Assembly (NCBI RefSeq): GCF_030651625.1
Contig: NZ_JAUSCF010000039.1
Span: 1-64,000 of the forward strand
From: Hydrogenophaga sp.
Lineage (GTDB): Bacteria; Pseudomonadota; Gammaproteobacteria; Burkholderiales; Burkholderiaceae_C
Length of the DNA: 64,000 bases
Reading direction: 5' to 3'
Part shown: in pieces, positions 34,036 to 43,207 of the stretch
Layout of the letters: every line of letters starts with the position of its first letter
Numbering within the stretch: position 1 is the first letter of the stretch
The notes under the pieces: model-generated
The model's database searches: none
The model's input: the letters and a program-made list of their open reading frames with translations, nothing else
Told to the model about the DNA's origin: nothing
Made by a program: the position numbers and the translations under genes

Positions 34036-34883
34036 GACAGCCACCTCTTGCGACGCTTGTAGTGTTTGACATCGCGCATGTTGGTGCGGCCTTGCTGGGC
34101 GCTCAGACCCAGGTAGAACTCGCGCACGTCGGCATTGCGTCGAAGCGCATCGCAGGTGCCATCAAGCACCACGCGGCCGTTTTCCATGATGTATGCGTAG
34201 TCCGCAATCGCCAGCGCGCGGCTTGCGTTCTGCTCCACCAGCAAGATCGTCAAGCCTTTCTTCTCGCGCAGCATTTCGATCGCCGAGAAAATCTCGGTCA
34301 CGATCAATGGTGCCAAGCCAAGTGAAGGCTCATCGAGCGCAAGCACCTTGGGCCGGCTCATGAGCGCGCGCCCGATGGCCACCATCTGTTGCTCGCCACC
34401 GGAGAGATAGCCCGCAATCACGTCGCGCTTCTCAGCCAGACGCGGGAACAGGCGGAATACGTTCTGACGCTCTTCGTCCAGCGACTGTCGGCTCTGCAGG
34501 TGCGCGCCCACGACAAGGTTCTCGTCAACCGTGAGCGTGGCGAACAGGCGACGACCTTCTGGTACCTGGACCAGGCCCTGTCGCACGATGTCGGGCGCGA
34601 GCGCCTTCTCCACGTTGCGGCCAAAGAGCTGGATCGACCCTTTCTCAATTTCGCCGTCTTCGGCATCGAGCACGGCCGAGATCGCTTTGAGCACAGTGGA
34701 CTTGCCAGCGCCATTCGAACCAAGCAAAGCCACAATCTGGCCGGCCTGCACTTCGAGCGACACGTCGCGCACTGCCTCAATGGCGCCGCCGTAGACGATC
34801 TGGATGTTGTGAACTGCCAGCACGGGGATCTGGACGGGGGCCGTTGCTGTCGGGGGGGAAGCAGCTGTGGGTGAAAGAGACAT
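34032..34883 (-). CDS. livF: ABC transporter ATPase (LivF-type)
   Basis: A 283-residue ATPase with Walker A GSNGAGKSTVLKAISAVL, signature LSGGEQQMVAIGRALMSRPK and Walker B LALDEPSLGLAPLIVTEI. LivF normally has about 235 residues; here there are about 20 extra residues at the N-terminus (proline/alanine-rich) and about 20 basic residues at the C-terminus. First gene of the leftward operon that contains the synthetase and transporter; operator site 2 lies 63 bp upstream. Confidence 0.9.
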   Translation of the reverse strand: MSLSPTAASPPTATAPVQIPVLAVHNIQIVYGGAIEAVRDVSLEVQAGQIVALLGSNGAGKSTVLKAISAVLDAEDGEIEKGSIQLFGRNVEKALAPDIVRQGLVQVPEGRRLFATLTVDENLVVGAHLQSRQSLDEERQNVFRLFPRLAEKRDVIAGYLSGGEQQMVAIGRALMSRPKVLALDEPSLGLAPLIVTEIFSAIEMLREKKGLTILLVEQNASRALAIADYAYIMENGRVVLDGTCDALRRNADVREFYLGLSAQQGRTNMRDVKHYKRRKRWLS

Positions 34884-34945
34884 GAGCCTTTGGGTCTTCT
34901 TGGTGATTGCGGTGTCGGAGAGATATCAGTCGCCGAGCTTATTAT

Positions 34946-34965
34946 TAGTCCGTCGCGTCGGTCTT
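34946..34965. promoter_or_regulatory. TetR-type operator, site 2
   Basis: TAGTCCGTCGCGTCGGTCTT lies upstream of livF. On the minus strand its left end abuts a -10-like TAATAA (34942-34947), the same geometry as at the other sites. It links the uptake operon to the TetR regulators. Confidence 0.75.
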
Positions 34966-35018
34966 TGTATGATCGGATTATGTGGCTGCATGGCATCCGC
35001 TGCGGAGTGGTGTTTACC

Positions 35019-36272
35019 CTAGCCTGTAGCCGTGGCAGCCAGAAGGTCCTTCAACGGCATGTCGGTATCGGCCAGGGCCTTCGCGCTGACCACTGCGCCC
35101 CCAGCCACGGCCTTCTTGGCGAGCATGAAGTCGGCTGGGCGGTTGACGGCGTCGGCCGCGATGACACGCCCTTCGCGCAAATAGAAAGCACAGAAGCTGC
35201 GACCTACAAAAGTGCCGCGCACCACGCACGCGTCATGCCCCTCAGAAAGGCCGGTCATCTGCAGCTTCAAGTCGTACTGGTCAGACCAGAACCACGGCAC
35301 GGCGTGGTTCGGCCGGGGCTTGCCACACAGCCAGCCGGCTGCAGCACGCGCCTGCTCTAGCGCGTTGGGCACAGACTCAAGGCGCACACGCCTGCCGTAC
35401 AGCGCACTGTCATGCACTGTGCAGTCGCCCGCCGCCATGATGTCGGGGTCAGACGTCACCGAGTGCTCATCTACCACGATACCGCCCTCCACGCGCAACC
35501 CGGCGGCTTCGGCCAGCGTGGTATCGGCCAGCATGCCGATGCCGACAATCACCACGTCGGCTGGCAGGCGATTGCCGTCACCGCAAAGCACTGCGGTGAC
35601 CCCGCCATGGACATCACGCTCGATCGCGCGCACTGAGGCACCGGTGCGCAGATCGACACCCGCCTCGCGGTGCACCGCTTCGTAAAAGCGGGACAGCACG
35701 GCGCCGGTGACGCGCGCGAGCACGCGTGACTGCGACTCCAGTACCGTCACTGCCGCGCCGAGCTTGCGCGCCGAAGCGGCGACTTCCAGTCCCACATAAC
35801 CCGCGCCGATGATCACGATCCGCGATCCTTCGCGGATGCTGCCTGCAATGGCTTTCGCGTCGGATTGGGAACGCAGGCTGAACAGATTGGATGGTGCAGC
35901 GCCCTCCATGCCTGGCACATCGAGCCCGCGGGCACGTCCGCCGGTACACAGCGCGAGCTTCTTGTAAACCAGCGCGCTGCCATCCTCCAGAATCACGTGA
36001 TGCGCGGCGCGGTCTATGGCGTGAACGCGCAAGCCCAACCGCAACGTGATGCGATTTGCCTCAAAGGCTGGGGCCTGGCGCAGCGAGAGCGCGTCAGCGT
36101 CGGCTGTGCCGCAAAGAAAGGTCTTCGACAACGGCGGGCGGTGGTACGGCAAGTGGGGCTCCTCACCCAGCAGCACGATGTCGCCGGTCCAGCCCTGCTG
36201 GCGCGCCGCGAAAGCCAGTTCGACACCGGCGTGTCCCGCGCCAATGACGATCAATGTCTCTGTGTTATCCAT
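35019..36272 (-). CDS. NAD(P)H:ferredoxin/rubredoxin reductase (FAD)
   Basis: A 417-residue oxygenase-type reductase. LIVIGAGHAGVELAFAARQQ binds FAD; LPYHRPPLSKTFL is the characteristic redox-partner motif of putidaredoxin- and rubredoxin-reductase-like proteins; IVIIGAGYVGLEVAASARKL binds NAD(P)H; and DIMAAGDCTVHDSALYGRRV is the second FAD motif. The start at 36272 has AGGGA upstream. No ferredoxin or oxygenase gene adjoins it, but its promoter carries the same operator as the Rieske and ferredoxin genes 26 kb away, so it is the likely reductase of that system. Confidence 0.9.
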   Translation of the reverse strand: MDNTETLIVIGAGHAGVELAFAARQQGWTGDIVLLGEEPHLPYHRPPLSKTFLCGTADADALSLRQAPAFEANRITLRLGLRVHAIDRAAHHVILEDGSALVYKKLALCTGGRARGLDVPGMEGAAPSNLFSLRSQSDAKAIAGSIREGSRIVIIGAGYVGLEVAASARKLGAAVTVLESQSRVLARVTGAVLSRFYEAVHREAGVDLRTGASVRAIERDVHGGVTAVLCGDGNRLPADVVIVGIGMLADTTLAEAAGLRVEGGIVVDEHSVTSDPDIMAAGDCTVHDSALYGRRVRLESVPNALEQARAAAGWLCGKPRPNHAVPWFWSDQYDLKLQMTGLSEGHDACVVRGTFVGRSFCAFYLREGRVIAADAVNRPADFMLAKKAVAGGAVVSAKALADTDMPLKDLLAATATG

Positions 36273-36307
36273 GCTTTCCCTATATCCGGTGGTGGGTATT
36301 CGTTCTA

Positions 36308-36327
36308 TAGTCCGTCTCGTCGGTCTA
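36308..36327. promoter_or_regulatory. TetR-type operator, site 3
   Basis: TAGTCCGTCTCGTCGGTCTA lies between the divergent reductase (start 36272) and TetR (start 36388) genes. On the minus strand it abuts TATAGA (36304-36309); on the plus strand TAATAT follows at 36325-36330, so it probably controls both genes. Confidence 0.8.
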
Positions 36328-36387
36328 ATATAAAAGGGAAACTCCATTCATGCAACACACCACCACAAAGCCAGAAGGGCATGCGCC

Positions 36388-36981
36388 ATGACACGCGAGC
36401 GCGCCAACGACTACGACCTCAAGAAGCAGGTGATCTTGGACCAAGCGGTCGCGCTGATTGCGCAGAAGGGCTTCGATGGCGCGACCATGAGCGATGTGGC
36501 CGCTGCCTGCGGCGCATCCAAATCGCACCTGTACCACTACTTCCCAAGTAAGGAGGACCTCTTGTTTGCAATCGTGAAGGAGCACATCACTGAGCAGGTT
36601 GCGGTATTGTCGGCAATCGTGCGAGAGCCAAGGCCGGCATCAGAACGTTTCACCAGCTTCGTTGGCGCATTCGTGCAGGAGGGCGCGAGATCGCGCAACC
36701 ACCACCTTGTGTTGATGAACGACATCAAGTTCCTGCCGCCGGTGCAACGCGAGGAGGTCCGCAAGCTCGAGCAGGAACTCATGCATCTGATGGTCAGCCT
36801 GCTCCATGAGATCAACCCCGATCGCATGGCACCTGCCAAGGTGCACTCGCCCTACGCCCTGCTGCTGTTCGGCATGGTCATCTGGACCTTCACCTGGTAC
36901 GAGAAGAACGGTGCGATCTCGCCAGAAGAACTGTCCGAACGGATTTCCCAGCTTTTCCTCGACGGATTCCGCGCGGCGTAG
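36388..36981 (+). CDS. TetR-family regulator (PaaR-like), second of three paralogues
   Basis: A 197-residue regulator with the helix-turn-helix MSDVAAACGASKSHLYHYFP at about residues 34-53. It shares the layout and many positions with the TetR proteins at 27595 and 45351 (SRNHHLVLMNDIKFLP against RRRHVIAMNDVKFLP), so the three arose from one ancestor. The divergent position beside operator site 3 suggests that it represses itself and the reductase gene. The effector may be a CoA thioester, by analogy with PaaR. Confidence 0.85.
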   Translation: MTRERANDYDLKKQVILDQAVALIAQKGFDGATMSDVAAACGASKSHLYHYFPSKEDLLFAIVKEHITEQVAVLSAIVREPRPASERFTSFVGAFVQEGARSRNHHLVLMNDIKFLPPVQREEVRKLEQELMHLMVSLLHEINPDRMAPAKVHSPYALLLFGMVIWTFTWYEKNGAISPEELSERISQLFLDGFRAA

Positions 36982-37091
36982 GCTCCCTCGCCTCTTGCGA
37001 AAGGAACTTGGGCCAGGGGCATGAGCCAAAAAACTCTGACCGATGCCAAGCCCTTTCAATACGCTCCCAGAGAGAGCGCTAGCGCAACCGT

Positions 37092-38645
37092 TTAGTTCAC
37101 CGACCGTGCCCTACCCCGCCAGTACGGTTCGCGCAGCACGTTTTTCATGATCTTGCCCGCGCCTGAGAGTGGCAGCGCATCGCTGAAGTCCACCGACCTT
37201 GGAACCTTGTAGCCCGCAATCATCGTGCGGCAATGGTCAATGATGTCTTTTGCAATGGCGGCTTGCCCTTCTTTGAGCACCACCACTGCATGTACGGACT
37301 CACCCCATTCCGCATTGGGTATGCCAATCACCGCACAATCTCGCACGGCCGGGTGTGAGTGCACGGCGTTCTCCACCTCGCGCGAGTAGATGTTCTCGCC
37401 ACCGCTGATGATCATGTCTTTCACGCGATCGACGATGAAGACAAAGCCGTCCTCGTCCATGTAGGCAGCATCACCAGTATGCAGCCAGCCGTTGCGCAAT
37501 GCCGCCGCTGTTGCCTCGGGCTTGCGCCAGTAGCCGATCATGACTTGCGCACCGCGCACCGCGATCTCTCCGTGGGTGCCGCGTGGGACTTCGTTGCCTT
37601 CTTCATCCACGATCCGCACATCCACACCATAGGCGGTTCGACCAGCGGCAAGGCGCTTGCTCGGCATACCCTCTTGGTCAAAGTGGTACCGCCAGGGGAG
37701 GCTTACCGTGAGTGCAGCCGACTCCGTCATGCCGTACCCCTGAATAAACTCCCACGTGGGCAGCTTCTCCATCGCTGCGGCCAGTACCGGGACCGGCATG
37801 GGGGATGCACCGTACTCGCAGTAACGCACACTGGTGAGGTCGTATTTTCTGAAGTCCGGGTGGTTCACCATCATGTTCACCATCGTCGGCACGAACAGGC
37901 AATAGTTGACACGGTGCGTCTGGATGGCGTCGAACGCCAGCACCGCGTCAAACTTGGGCAGGCACACGTGCGTGCCGCCGGCCAGCGTGAGTGCGATGGC
38001 CGGCGAGCAGCCGGCCAGGTGGAACAGGCCGGCCGAGTGCAGGTACACCGTGTCCTCACTGAAGTGCAGCGTCGCAATCCAGTTCACTGCGGCCGAGATG
38101 AAGTTCTTGTGCGAAAGCATCACCCCCTTGGGATGGCCCGTGGTTCCACCCGTGTAGTAAATGCCACACAGGTCGTCGTCGCTGCCGCATTCGTCCGCCA
38201 TTGGCGGGGTCGTTGCGATCAGCGCTTCATAACTTGACATGCCAGCTGGCGCATCGCCCTGCCCCGCATGGATGACATGTGCCATCGCGCGTCCGGCGAG
38301 CAGCTGCGGCACTTGCGACACGAAAGCGTCGTCCACGATCAGCGCCTCGCATTGCGCGTCGTCCAGCGTATAGATGTTCTCGGGCACAGCCCAGCGCGTG
38401 TTGAGGGGCACCAGCACCAGATTGGCCCAGGCAGCGGCGAAGAAAATTTCGATGTAGTTGTCGCTGTTCAGTGCGAGGATGCCTAACCGATCACCCGGCT
38501 GCAGCCCCAGCGCACGAAAGGCTGCGGCGGCACACGGCACCCGGTGACCCACTTCTGCCCAGGTGCGCTTGCGGTCTGCAAAAATAGTCGCGGTGTGATT
38601 GCGCCGGGTCTGAACGGCGCGCGAGAGAGCCTGTGTCATTTGCAT
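37092..38645 (-). CDS. Acyl-CoA synthetase (AMP-forming, medium length)
   Basis: A 517-residue AMP-forming ligase: YYTGGTTGHPKGVMLSHKNF is the nucleotide loop, QGYGMTESAALTVSLP the A5 motif, GWLHTGDAAYMDEDGFVFIV the A7 motif and DRVKDMIISGGENIYSREVE follows, with GAGKIMKNVLREPYW carrying the catalytic lysine. Shorter than the ligase at 31404 and of the FadK/benzoate-coumarate type, so the two probably act at different steps or on different acids. Last gene of the TRAP operon, 33 bp after the preceding stop. Confidence 0.9.
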   Translation of the reverse strand: MQMTQALSRAVQTRRNHTATIFADRKRTWAEVGHRVPCAAAAFRALGLQPGDRLGILALNSDNYIEIFFAAAWANLVLVPLNTRWAVPENIYTLDDAQCEALIVDDAFVSQVPQLLAGRAMAHVIHAGQGDAPAGMSSYEALIATTPPMADECGSDDDLCGIYYTGGTTGHPKGVMLSHKNFISAAVNWIATLHFSEDTVYLHSAGLFHLAGCSPAIALTLAGGTHVCLPKFDAVLAFDAIQTHRVNYCLFVPTMVNMMVNHPDFRKYDLTSVRYCEYGASPMPVPVLAAAMEKLPTWEFIQGYGMTESAALTVSLPWRYHFDQEGMPSKRLAAGRTAYGVDVRIVDEEGNEVPRGTHGEIAVRGAQVMIGYWRKPEATAAALRNGWLHTGDAAYMDEDGFVFIVDRVKDMIISGGENIYSREVENAVHSHPAVRDCAVIGIPNAEWGESVHAVVVLKEGQAAIAKDIIDHCRTMIAGYKVPRSVDFSDALPLSGAGKIMKNVLREPYWRGRARSVN

Positions 38646-38678
38646 GGTGGGGTCTACTCCAATTGGATCTCTCTGGCT

Positions 38679-39809
38679 TCAGAGCGCAGGATGCTTCTGC
38701 GGTCCGTGGTAGCGAGGATAGCCTTGCGCCACACCGTACTCGCTGATGCCGATGCCCGTGCGTCCGTCGCAGGTGGCACGCACCACATGGTCGCCGAGCG
38801 TGCGGGCCCTGGCGCGCGTGTCTGCATCGTCAAGGTCCCACACGTCATGTTCCGCATGGTAGTCGCCCTTGTGGTCGCCATGGTTCCAGCCTTTGAATCC
38901 GCCGTAGAGGCCGCCCTTCAGGTAGAACCGAGCCTCCTGGCCTTCCATGCGCACGGTAAGCGGCGGCCCTTCAGCGAACGTGAGCGTGAAGCTGCCGGCC
39001 AGGATGGTCTGACCCAGTGGATCATCGGCCCACGTCAGATCGTGCGTTGCGCCTGTGGCCTCGCGGTGCGTCACGCTGCCGTCTGCGGCGCGCACGAATT
39101 CAGACGCCGACAAGTAGTGCGGCTTGCCGGGCTCGCGCTCCTTCAGGAAGATGGAGATACCCCTGTCTTCAAACTGGAACATCGACCAAGTCCAGAAAAA
39201 TGAACTGTGCTGCTGCACAGGCGGCGCGGCCTCGTCGGTGCGCATTTCTGAGCGGATGCCCCACGAATGGTCGCGCTGGCCCCACCAGGTCTGCGGCGTC
39301 ACCTCATGGCTTGTGCCGTTGATGACGAACCAGCCCTGCCAGCGCCCGAATTGCATGGTGCGGACCATGTCTTCCTCGACCTGACCCTTGCGCTCCCGGT
39401 AATTCTGCTTCTCTTGCGCCACAGGAAAGCTGGCTTCGAAGTCCAGTGCGAAACTGAAGCCCGAATCGTTGTCCATCAGCGTGAGCCGGTGCAGCTTCGC
39501 ACCTTCGACCACGTCGATGCGCAGCGGTCCCGCGCCAACATGCAGCGGCGTGTCGCCCAGGGTGCGTGTTGCCCGGAAGTTGTGCTGCTTGCGGCCCATG
39601 GTGATGCCCGCAAACACGTCCATCACACCCTTGTTGGGGTAGTAGCCCATACCGATGTCGATGATCATTGGCGTTCCGTCCACGGTACCTGTGATCGGGT
39701 GCAGTGTGTACCAGTAGCGTTCGGTGAATCGGGTGTCGCCATTGCCGGCGCGCTCGGCGAAAGGTGCCGGGGCCTGATGGCCAATGAGATCGTCCTGGGC
39801 AGAAATCAT
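38679..39809 (-). CDS. Protein of the DUF7064/7065 or CrtC-like lipocalin group, function unknown
   Basis: A 376-residue soluble protein rich in tryptophan and beta strands: RYWYTLHPITGTVDGTPMII, TMQFGRWQGWFVINGTSHEV, TWWGQRDHSWGIRSE and FFWTWSMFQFEDRGISIFLK. The repeated GxRDHSWG and W-x-W patterns resemble the double-lipocalin folds of hydroxyneurosporene synthase (CrtC/AttH) and the DUF7064/7065 proteins of steroid and terpenoid clusters. It may bind or hydrate a hydrophobic substrate; this is an inference. The ATG at 39809 overlaps the preceding stop by 4 bp. Confidence 0.6.
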   Translation of the reverse strand: MISAQDDLIGHQAPAPFAERAGNGDTRFTERYWYTLHPITGTVDGTPMIIDIGMGYYPNKGVMDVFAGITMGRKQHNFRATRTLGDTPLHVGAGPLRIDVVEGAKLHRLTLMDNDSGFSFALDFEASFPVAQEKQNYRERKGQVEEDMVRTMQFGRWQGWFVINGTSHEVTPQTWWGQRDHSWGIRSEMRTDEAAPPVQQHSSFFWTWSMFQFEDRGISIFLKEREPGKPHYLSASEFVRAADGSVTHREATGATHDLTWADDPLGQTILAGSFTLTFAEGPPLTVRMEGQEARFYLKGGLYGGFKGWNHGDHKGDYHAEHDVWDLDDADTRARARTLGDHVVRATCDGRTGIGISEYGVAQGYPRYHGPQKHPAL

Positions 39810-40321
39810 GGGGTTCCTCCTTTTGCGCCGGCTTGTGGGCGCGGCGCAGTCATTGATGAAAAATCGGCGCTCGGCACAAGGCGCCTCTGCGCCTTGAGCG
39901 TGTTGCGAAGCGTCGTGCGCAACAGTTCGTGCAGTTCGACACTGAGCGGCCCTGGTAACCGCTCTGGAGGCGAAAACAACCAGTCGGTGAACCGTGCAAA
40001 GCGGTATTCGGCATCCGCCAGCGCCGCCAGCAAAGCGGTCTGTGTCGCGGGATTGACCGGCTCGTCAGCCGCGATTCCGGATGGGGCCGAATGACCACTG
40101 GCGGCGATGAAGACCACAGCCTTCGAGAGGCATGACTCGATCAGGTCCACCTGTTCGCGCACCACGTCGGGTGACCACACCACCATGCTCTCGACCTTAT
40201 CCAGCACATCCAACACACCGGCCAGTTGGGAGCGTGCGTGGTCGCTCGACAATTCCGGAAGAATGTCTTCTTGCAGCGCTCTGCAGACGCTGCTCATCAG
40301 GGCCTCCAGCGACTGGTTCAT
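39806..40321 (-). CDS. Hypothetical helical protein associated with the phosphotransferase
   Basis: A 171-residue protein predicted all-helical, beginning MNQSLEALMSSVCRALQEDI. The LQEDILPEL stretch and position right after a phosphotransferase gene recall DUF6285-type proteins, which often accompany such kinases in acyl-CoA clusters, but the match is weak. It overlaps both neighbours by 4 bp, so all three should be made in similar amounts. Confidence 0.5.
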   Translation of the reverse strand: MNQSLEALMSSVCRALQEDILPELSSDHARSQLAGVLDVLDKVESMVVWSPDVVREQVDLIESCLSKAVVFIAASGHSAPSGIAADEPVNPATQTALLAALADAEYRFARFTDWLFSPPERLPGPLSVELHELLRTTLRNTLKAQRRLVPSADFSSMTAPRPQAGAKGGTP

Positions 40322-41361
40322 GCGGCCTCCGCGATCAACTTGTTGAGTTCAATCAGTGTGGACGTGAGCTGGAATCCCATCGCGGCCATGCGCACATCGC
40401 GCGAACGGCCCGTCTGCACGCGGATCGTCGCGCCCATCAGCATCGCGGCCATCTTGAACTGCACCATCACCTCGTAGTAGCGAACGACATCCTGTCTCAC
40501 CTGAAGGCCCGTTCTCGCCTGCCAGCGGCTGTAGAACACATCGCGGTCGATCAACCCGCCGATGCGTGTGGTGCCGGCCGCGAAGGTGCGCAACCCGGCC
40601 CAGGCCAGGTCAGCGTGTGGATCGCCCAGGTGCACCAGTTCCCAGTCCAGGATGGCGGTGATGCGCCCACCAAGCTGCAGGAAGTTGCCAACCCGATAGT
40701 CACCGTGCACGATGGTGATGCGCTCGGCCTCGGGTGCATGCGCTTCGAGCCAGCGCATGGCGTAGTGCATCTGGGGTGGTGTAGGGCCGACTCCGAGGTT
40801 GGCGTGTCGGGCCCAACGGTGTGTCTCGTGCAGCGCCGTGGTCTGGGGCGTAATCGGGCCTTCGCTGCCAGCCACCCATTCGGCCAGTGGCGTGTGCGTC
40901 CAATCAAATGCATGGATGGCGCCCAGCGCATCGGCAAAGTCATGACCCAGCGACTGGTTGGCCGCTTCACCGCGCTCGTTCGCGCCAGCCCAGGGCGTGG
41001 GTGTATCGCCGTCAACGCACTGGGTGATGACGAAGGGCGCGCCGAGGATGCTCGGGTCGTCGCTGTGCTCGTACGCCTTTGGAATCGGGAGGCCACTCAC
41101 GCTGGACAGTGCTGAAAGCGCCTCAAATTCAGGTCTTGAGCTGTAAGGTGAGAACAGCCCGCCCGGGTCACCCACGCGCAAGATCAGTTTGAGCGGGGGC
41201 TCGCCCGGCGATGCAACGGTGAAGCCGATGGTCACCCAGGACATGCCCGCAGGAAAGCGCCGCAGTCCGGTGACCTCGACAGGCTTGCCCCAGCGCTGGG
41301 TCAGCCAAGACTGGAGGCGCACCGGCAATTCGGGCGCGGCAGGATCAAAATCAGGGTTCAC
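40318..41361 (-). CDS. APH-family phosphotransferase (ACAD10/11-like kinase)
   Basis: A 347-residue protein with an aminoglycoside-phosphotransferase/choline-kinase fold: ITIVHGDYRVGNFLQLGGRI contains the catalytic HGD-x4-N loop and ILDWELVHLGDPHADLAW the metal-binding D-x-E region. In ACAD10/ACAD11 and their bacterial relatives such a kinase phosphorylates 4-hydroxyacyl-CoA so that water can be eliminated; that is the most useful precedent in this setting. The start is a GTG at 41361 (MNPDFDPA); the frame is open much further but runs through the TRAP permease gene. Confidence 0.75.
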   Translation of the reverse strand: MNPDFDPAAPELPVRLQSWLTQRWGKPVEVTGLRRFPAGMSWVTIGFTVASPGEPPLKLILRVGDPGGLFSPYSSRPEFEALSALSSVSGLPIPKAYEHSDDPSILGAPFVITQCVDGDTPTPWAGANERGEAANQSLGHDFADALGAIHAFDWTHTPLAEWVAGSEGPITPQTTALHETHRWARHANLGVGPTPPQMHYAMRWLEAHAPEAERITIVHGDYRVGNFLQLGGRITAILDWELVHLGDPHADLAWAGLRTFAAGTTRIGGLIDRDVFYSRWQARTGLQVRQDVVRYYEVMVQFKMAAMLMGATIRVQTGRSRDVRMAAMGFQLTSTLIELNKLIAEAA

Positions 41362-41390
41362 GGTTTCGGCGCTTACAGGCGCAATGAGGG

Positions 41391-42695
41391 TCAGGCGGCG
41401 GACTTGAACAGCAAGTTCGGCAACCACAGAGATAGAGCCGGCACGGCGGCAATGAGCAGGATGCGCAGGACGTCGGCCACGATGAACGGCGTCACGCCCC
41501 GCACCACGGTCATCATCGGAATGTCGGACATCACGGAGCGAATCACGAACAGGTTCACACCGATGGGCGGGGTGATCAGTCCGATTTCCACCACCATCAC
41601 GACCAAAATACCGAACCACACCGGGTCGTAGCCCAGGGCCATGACGATGGGAAAAAAGATCGGCACGGTCAGCAGGATCATCGACAAACTCTCCAGCACC
41701 ATGCCCAGCAAGATGTACAGCACCATCATCAGAAGAATGATGCCGAACGGTGGCAAGCCGCTTTCCTGCACCACTTGTAGAAGGCCTTCGTGCACGCCTG
41801 TGAGGTTGACGAACTCGCCGAACAACGCAGCGCCCAGGATGATGGCGAACATCACGGCCGACGTGCGCGCCGTGTCCACAAGGATCGCATAGATGTCCTT
41901 GAGCTTGAGCGCGTGGTGCGTCAGCGCAAACACAAAGGCAGCCATGGCGCCAATGCCAGACGCCTCGACGGACGTGAAGAAGCCACCGTATATGCCGCCC
42001 ATGACCACGCCGAAGATCAGCGCCACAGGCCATAGCGTTCGAAGTAGCGCCAGCTTGTTGACTGGCTCCTTTCCATCAGCGAGTGGCGCGACAGACGGAT
42101 CCCGCCATACCGACCATTTCACCGCCAGCACATAGCCGGTGACGGCAATGATGCCGGGCACAATGCCAGCAGCAAACAGCATGCCGATATGCGTCTGGGT
42201 CGCCACGCCGTACACCACCATGATGACGCTGGGTGGGATCAGGATGCCCAACGTGCCGCCCGCAGCGACAGCGGCGGCAGATAGCGAGTCACCGTAGCCG
42301 AGGTTGCGCATTGAGGGGATGGCCACCTTGCCCATGGTAGCGGCCGTGGCCACGCTGGAGCCGCAGATGGCACCGAAACCGCCGCTGGCCACCACAGTGG
42401 CCATGGCCAGGCCCCCGCGGCGCCTGCCAATGAAAGCCTGCGCCGCGCGGAAGAGATCACCCGAAATGCCAGCACCCGCAACAAGATTGCCCATCAGCAC
42501 AAAAAGCGGCAACACGATCAACGAGTAGGCCAAGGTGCTGTCTTTTGTGATCGTGGCCACCATGCTCAACGCCGGGGTCCACCCATTCAGCAGCACATAG
42601 CCACCAAATCCCGTGATCGCCAATGCCGTGGCGATGGGGATTTGAAACAGAATGAACGCAAACGCGATGAAGAACCCCAGGCAAGCGGCAAGCAT
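41391..42695 (-). CDS. dctM: TRAP transporter large permease (DctM-type)
   Basis: A 434-residue membrane protein with about twelve segments. VLPLFVLMGNLVAGAGISGD, ASGGFGAICGSSVATAATMG and GGTLGILIPPSVIMVVYGVA are canonical DctM motifs. With DctQ and DctP it forms a sodium-dependent TRAP importer of organic acids. Its start overlaps the dctQ stop (TGATG). Confidence 0.9.
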   Translation of the reverse strand: MLAACLGFFIAFAFILFQIPIATALAITGFGGYVLLNGWTPALSMVATITKDSTLAYSLIVLPLFVLMGNLVAGAGISGDLFRAAQAFIGRRRGGLAMATVVASGGFGAICGSSVATAATMGKVAIPSMRNLGYGDSLSAAAVAAGGTLGILIPPSVIMVVYGVATQTHIGMLFAAGIVPGIIAVTGYVLAVKWSVWRDPSVAPLADGKEPVNKLALLRTLWPVALIFGVVMGGIYGGFFTSVEASGIGAMAAFVFALTHHALKLKDIYAILVDTARTSAVMFAIILGAALFGEFVNLTGVHEGLLQVVQESGLPPFGIILLMMVLYILLGMVLESLSMILLTVPIFFPIVMALGYDPVWFGILVVMVVEIGLITPPIGVNLFVIRSVMSDIPMMTVVRGVTPFIVADVLRILLIAAVPALSLWLPNLLFKSAA

Positions 42696-43201
42696 CAGTT
42701 CACCTCGGTGGCACGCGGCGCATCTGGCGCGCCGGGATGGTGGATGGACCGAACAGTCGCCTTCAGAAAGGCCAGGGCACTGATCGCAGCCAGGGCAGCG
42801 ATGCCCCCCAGCACCCAGGACAGCGGCACATTCAGCAGCGGCGTGGCCTCACCGTAGCTGGCCGAGCGCAGAGCCTGACGCCCCATGCACCACGCAATGA
42901 GAGCGAACACCGTGGCACCAATCGCACCGCTCAACACCCGCTGAACCATGCGCAGGCGGGGTCGCACCTGGATCAGGTCCACCGTAATGTGTCCAAAGCT
43001 GAGCGCCAGCAGGGGGTAAATTGCGAAGATCATCAGGGCCAACACAATCTCCAGCAACTCGGTTCCCCAGGGGAGTGGCGTGTTCAGGAGGTTGCGCCCC
43101 ACCACATCAATGAAGACGGTGACCATCAGGACCATCAGGCTGACCGCGCCGATGGCCTCCATGGCGCGAACGAGGCGGCCGCCGGTGCGGGTTTCAGACA
43201 T
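42695..43201 (-). CDS. dctQ: TRAP transporter small permease (DctQ-type)
   Basis: A 168-residue protein with four membrane segments; VFIDVVGRNLLNTPLPWGTE is the DctQ signature. It lies between dctP (6 bp upstream) and dctM (overlapping), the usual order. It joins the large permease subunit to make the membrane part of the TRAP importer. Confidence 0.9.
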   Translation of the reverse strand: MSETRTGGRLVRAMEAIGAVSLMVLMVTVFIDVVGRNLLNTPLPWGTELLEIVLALMIFAIYPLLALSFGHITVDLIQVRPRLRMVQRVLSGAIGATVFALIAWCMGRQALRSASYGEATPLLNVPLSWVLGGIAALAAISALAFLKATVRSIHHPGAPDAPRATEVN

Positions 43202-43207
43202 GGCAAC

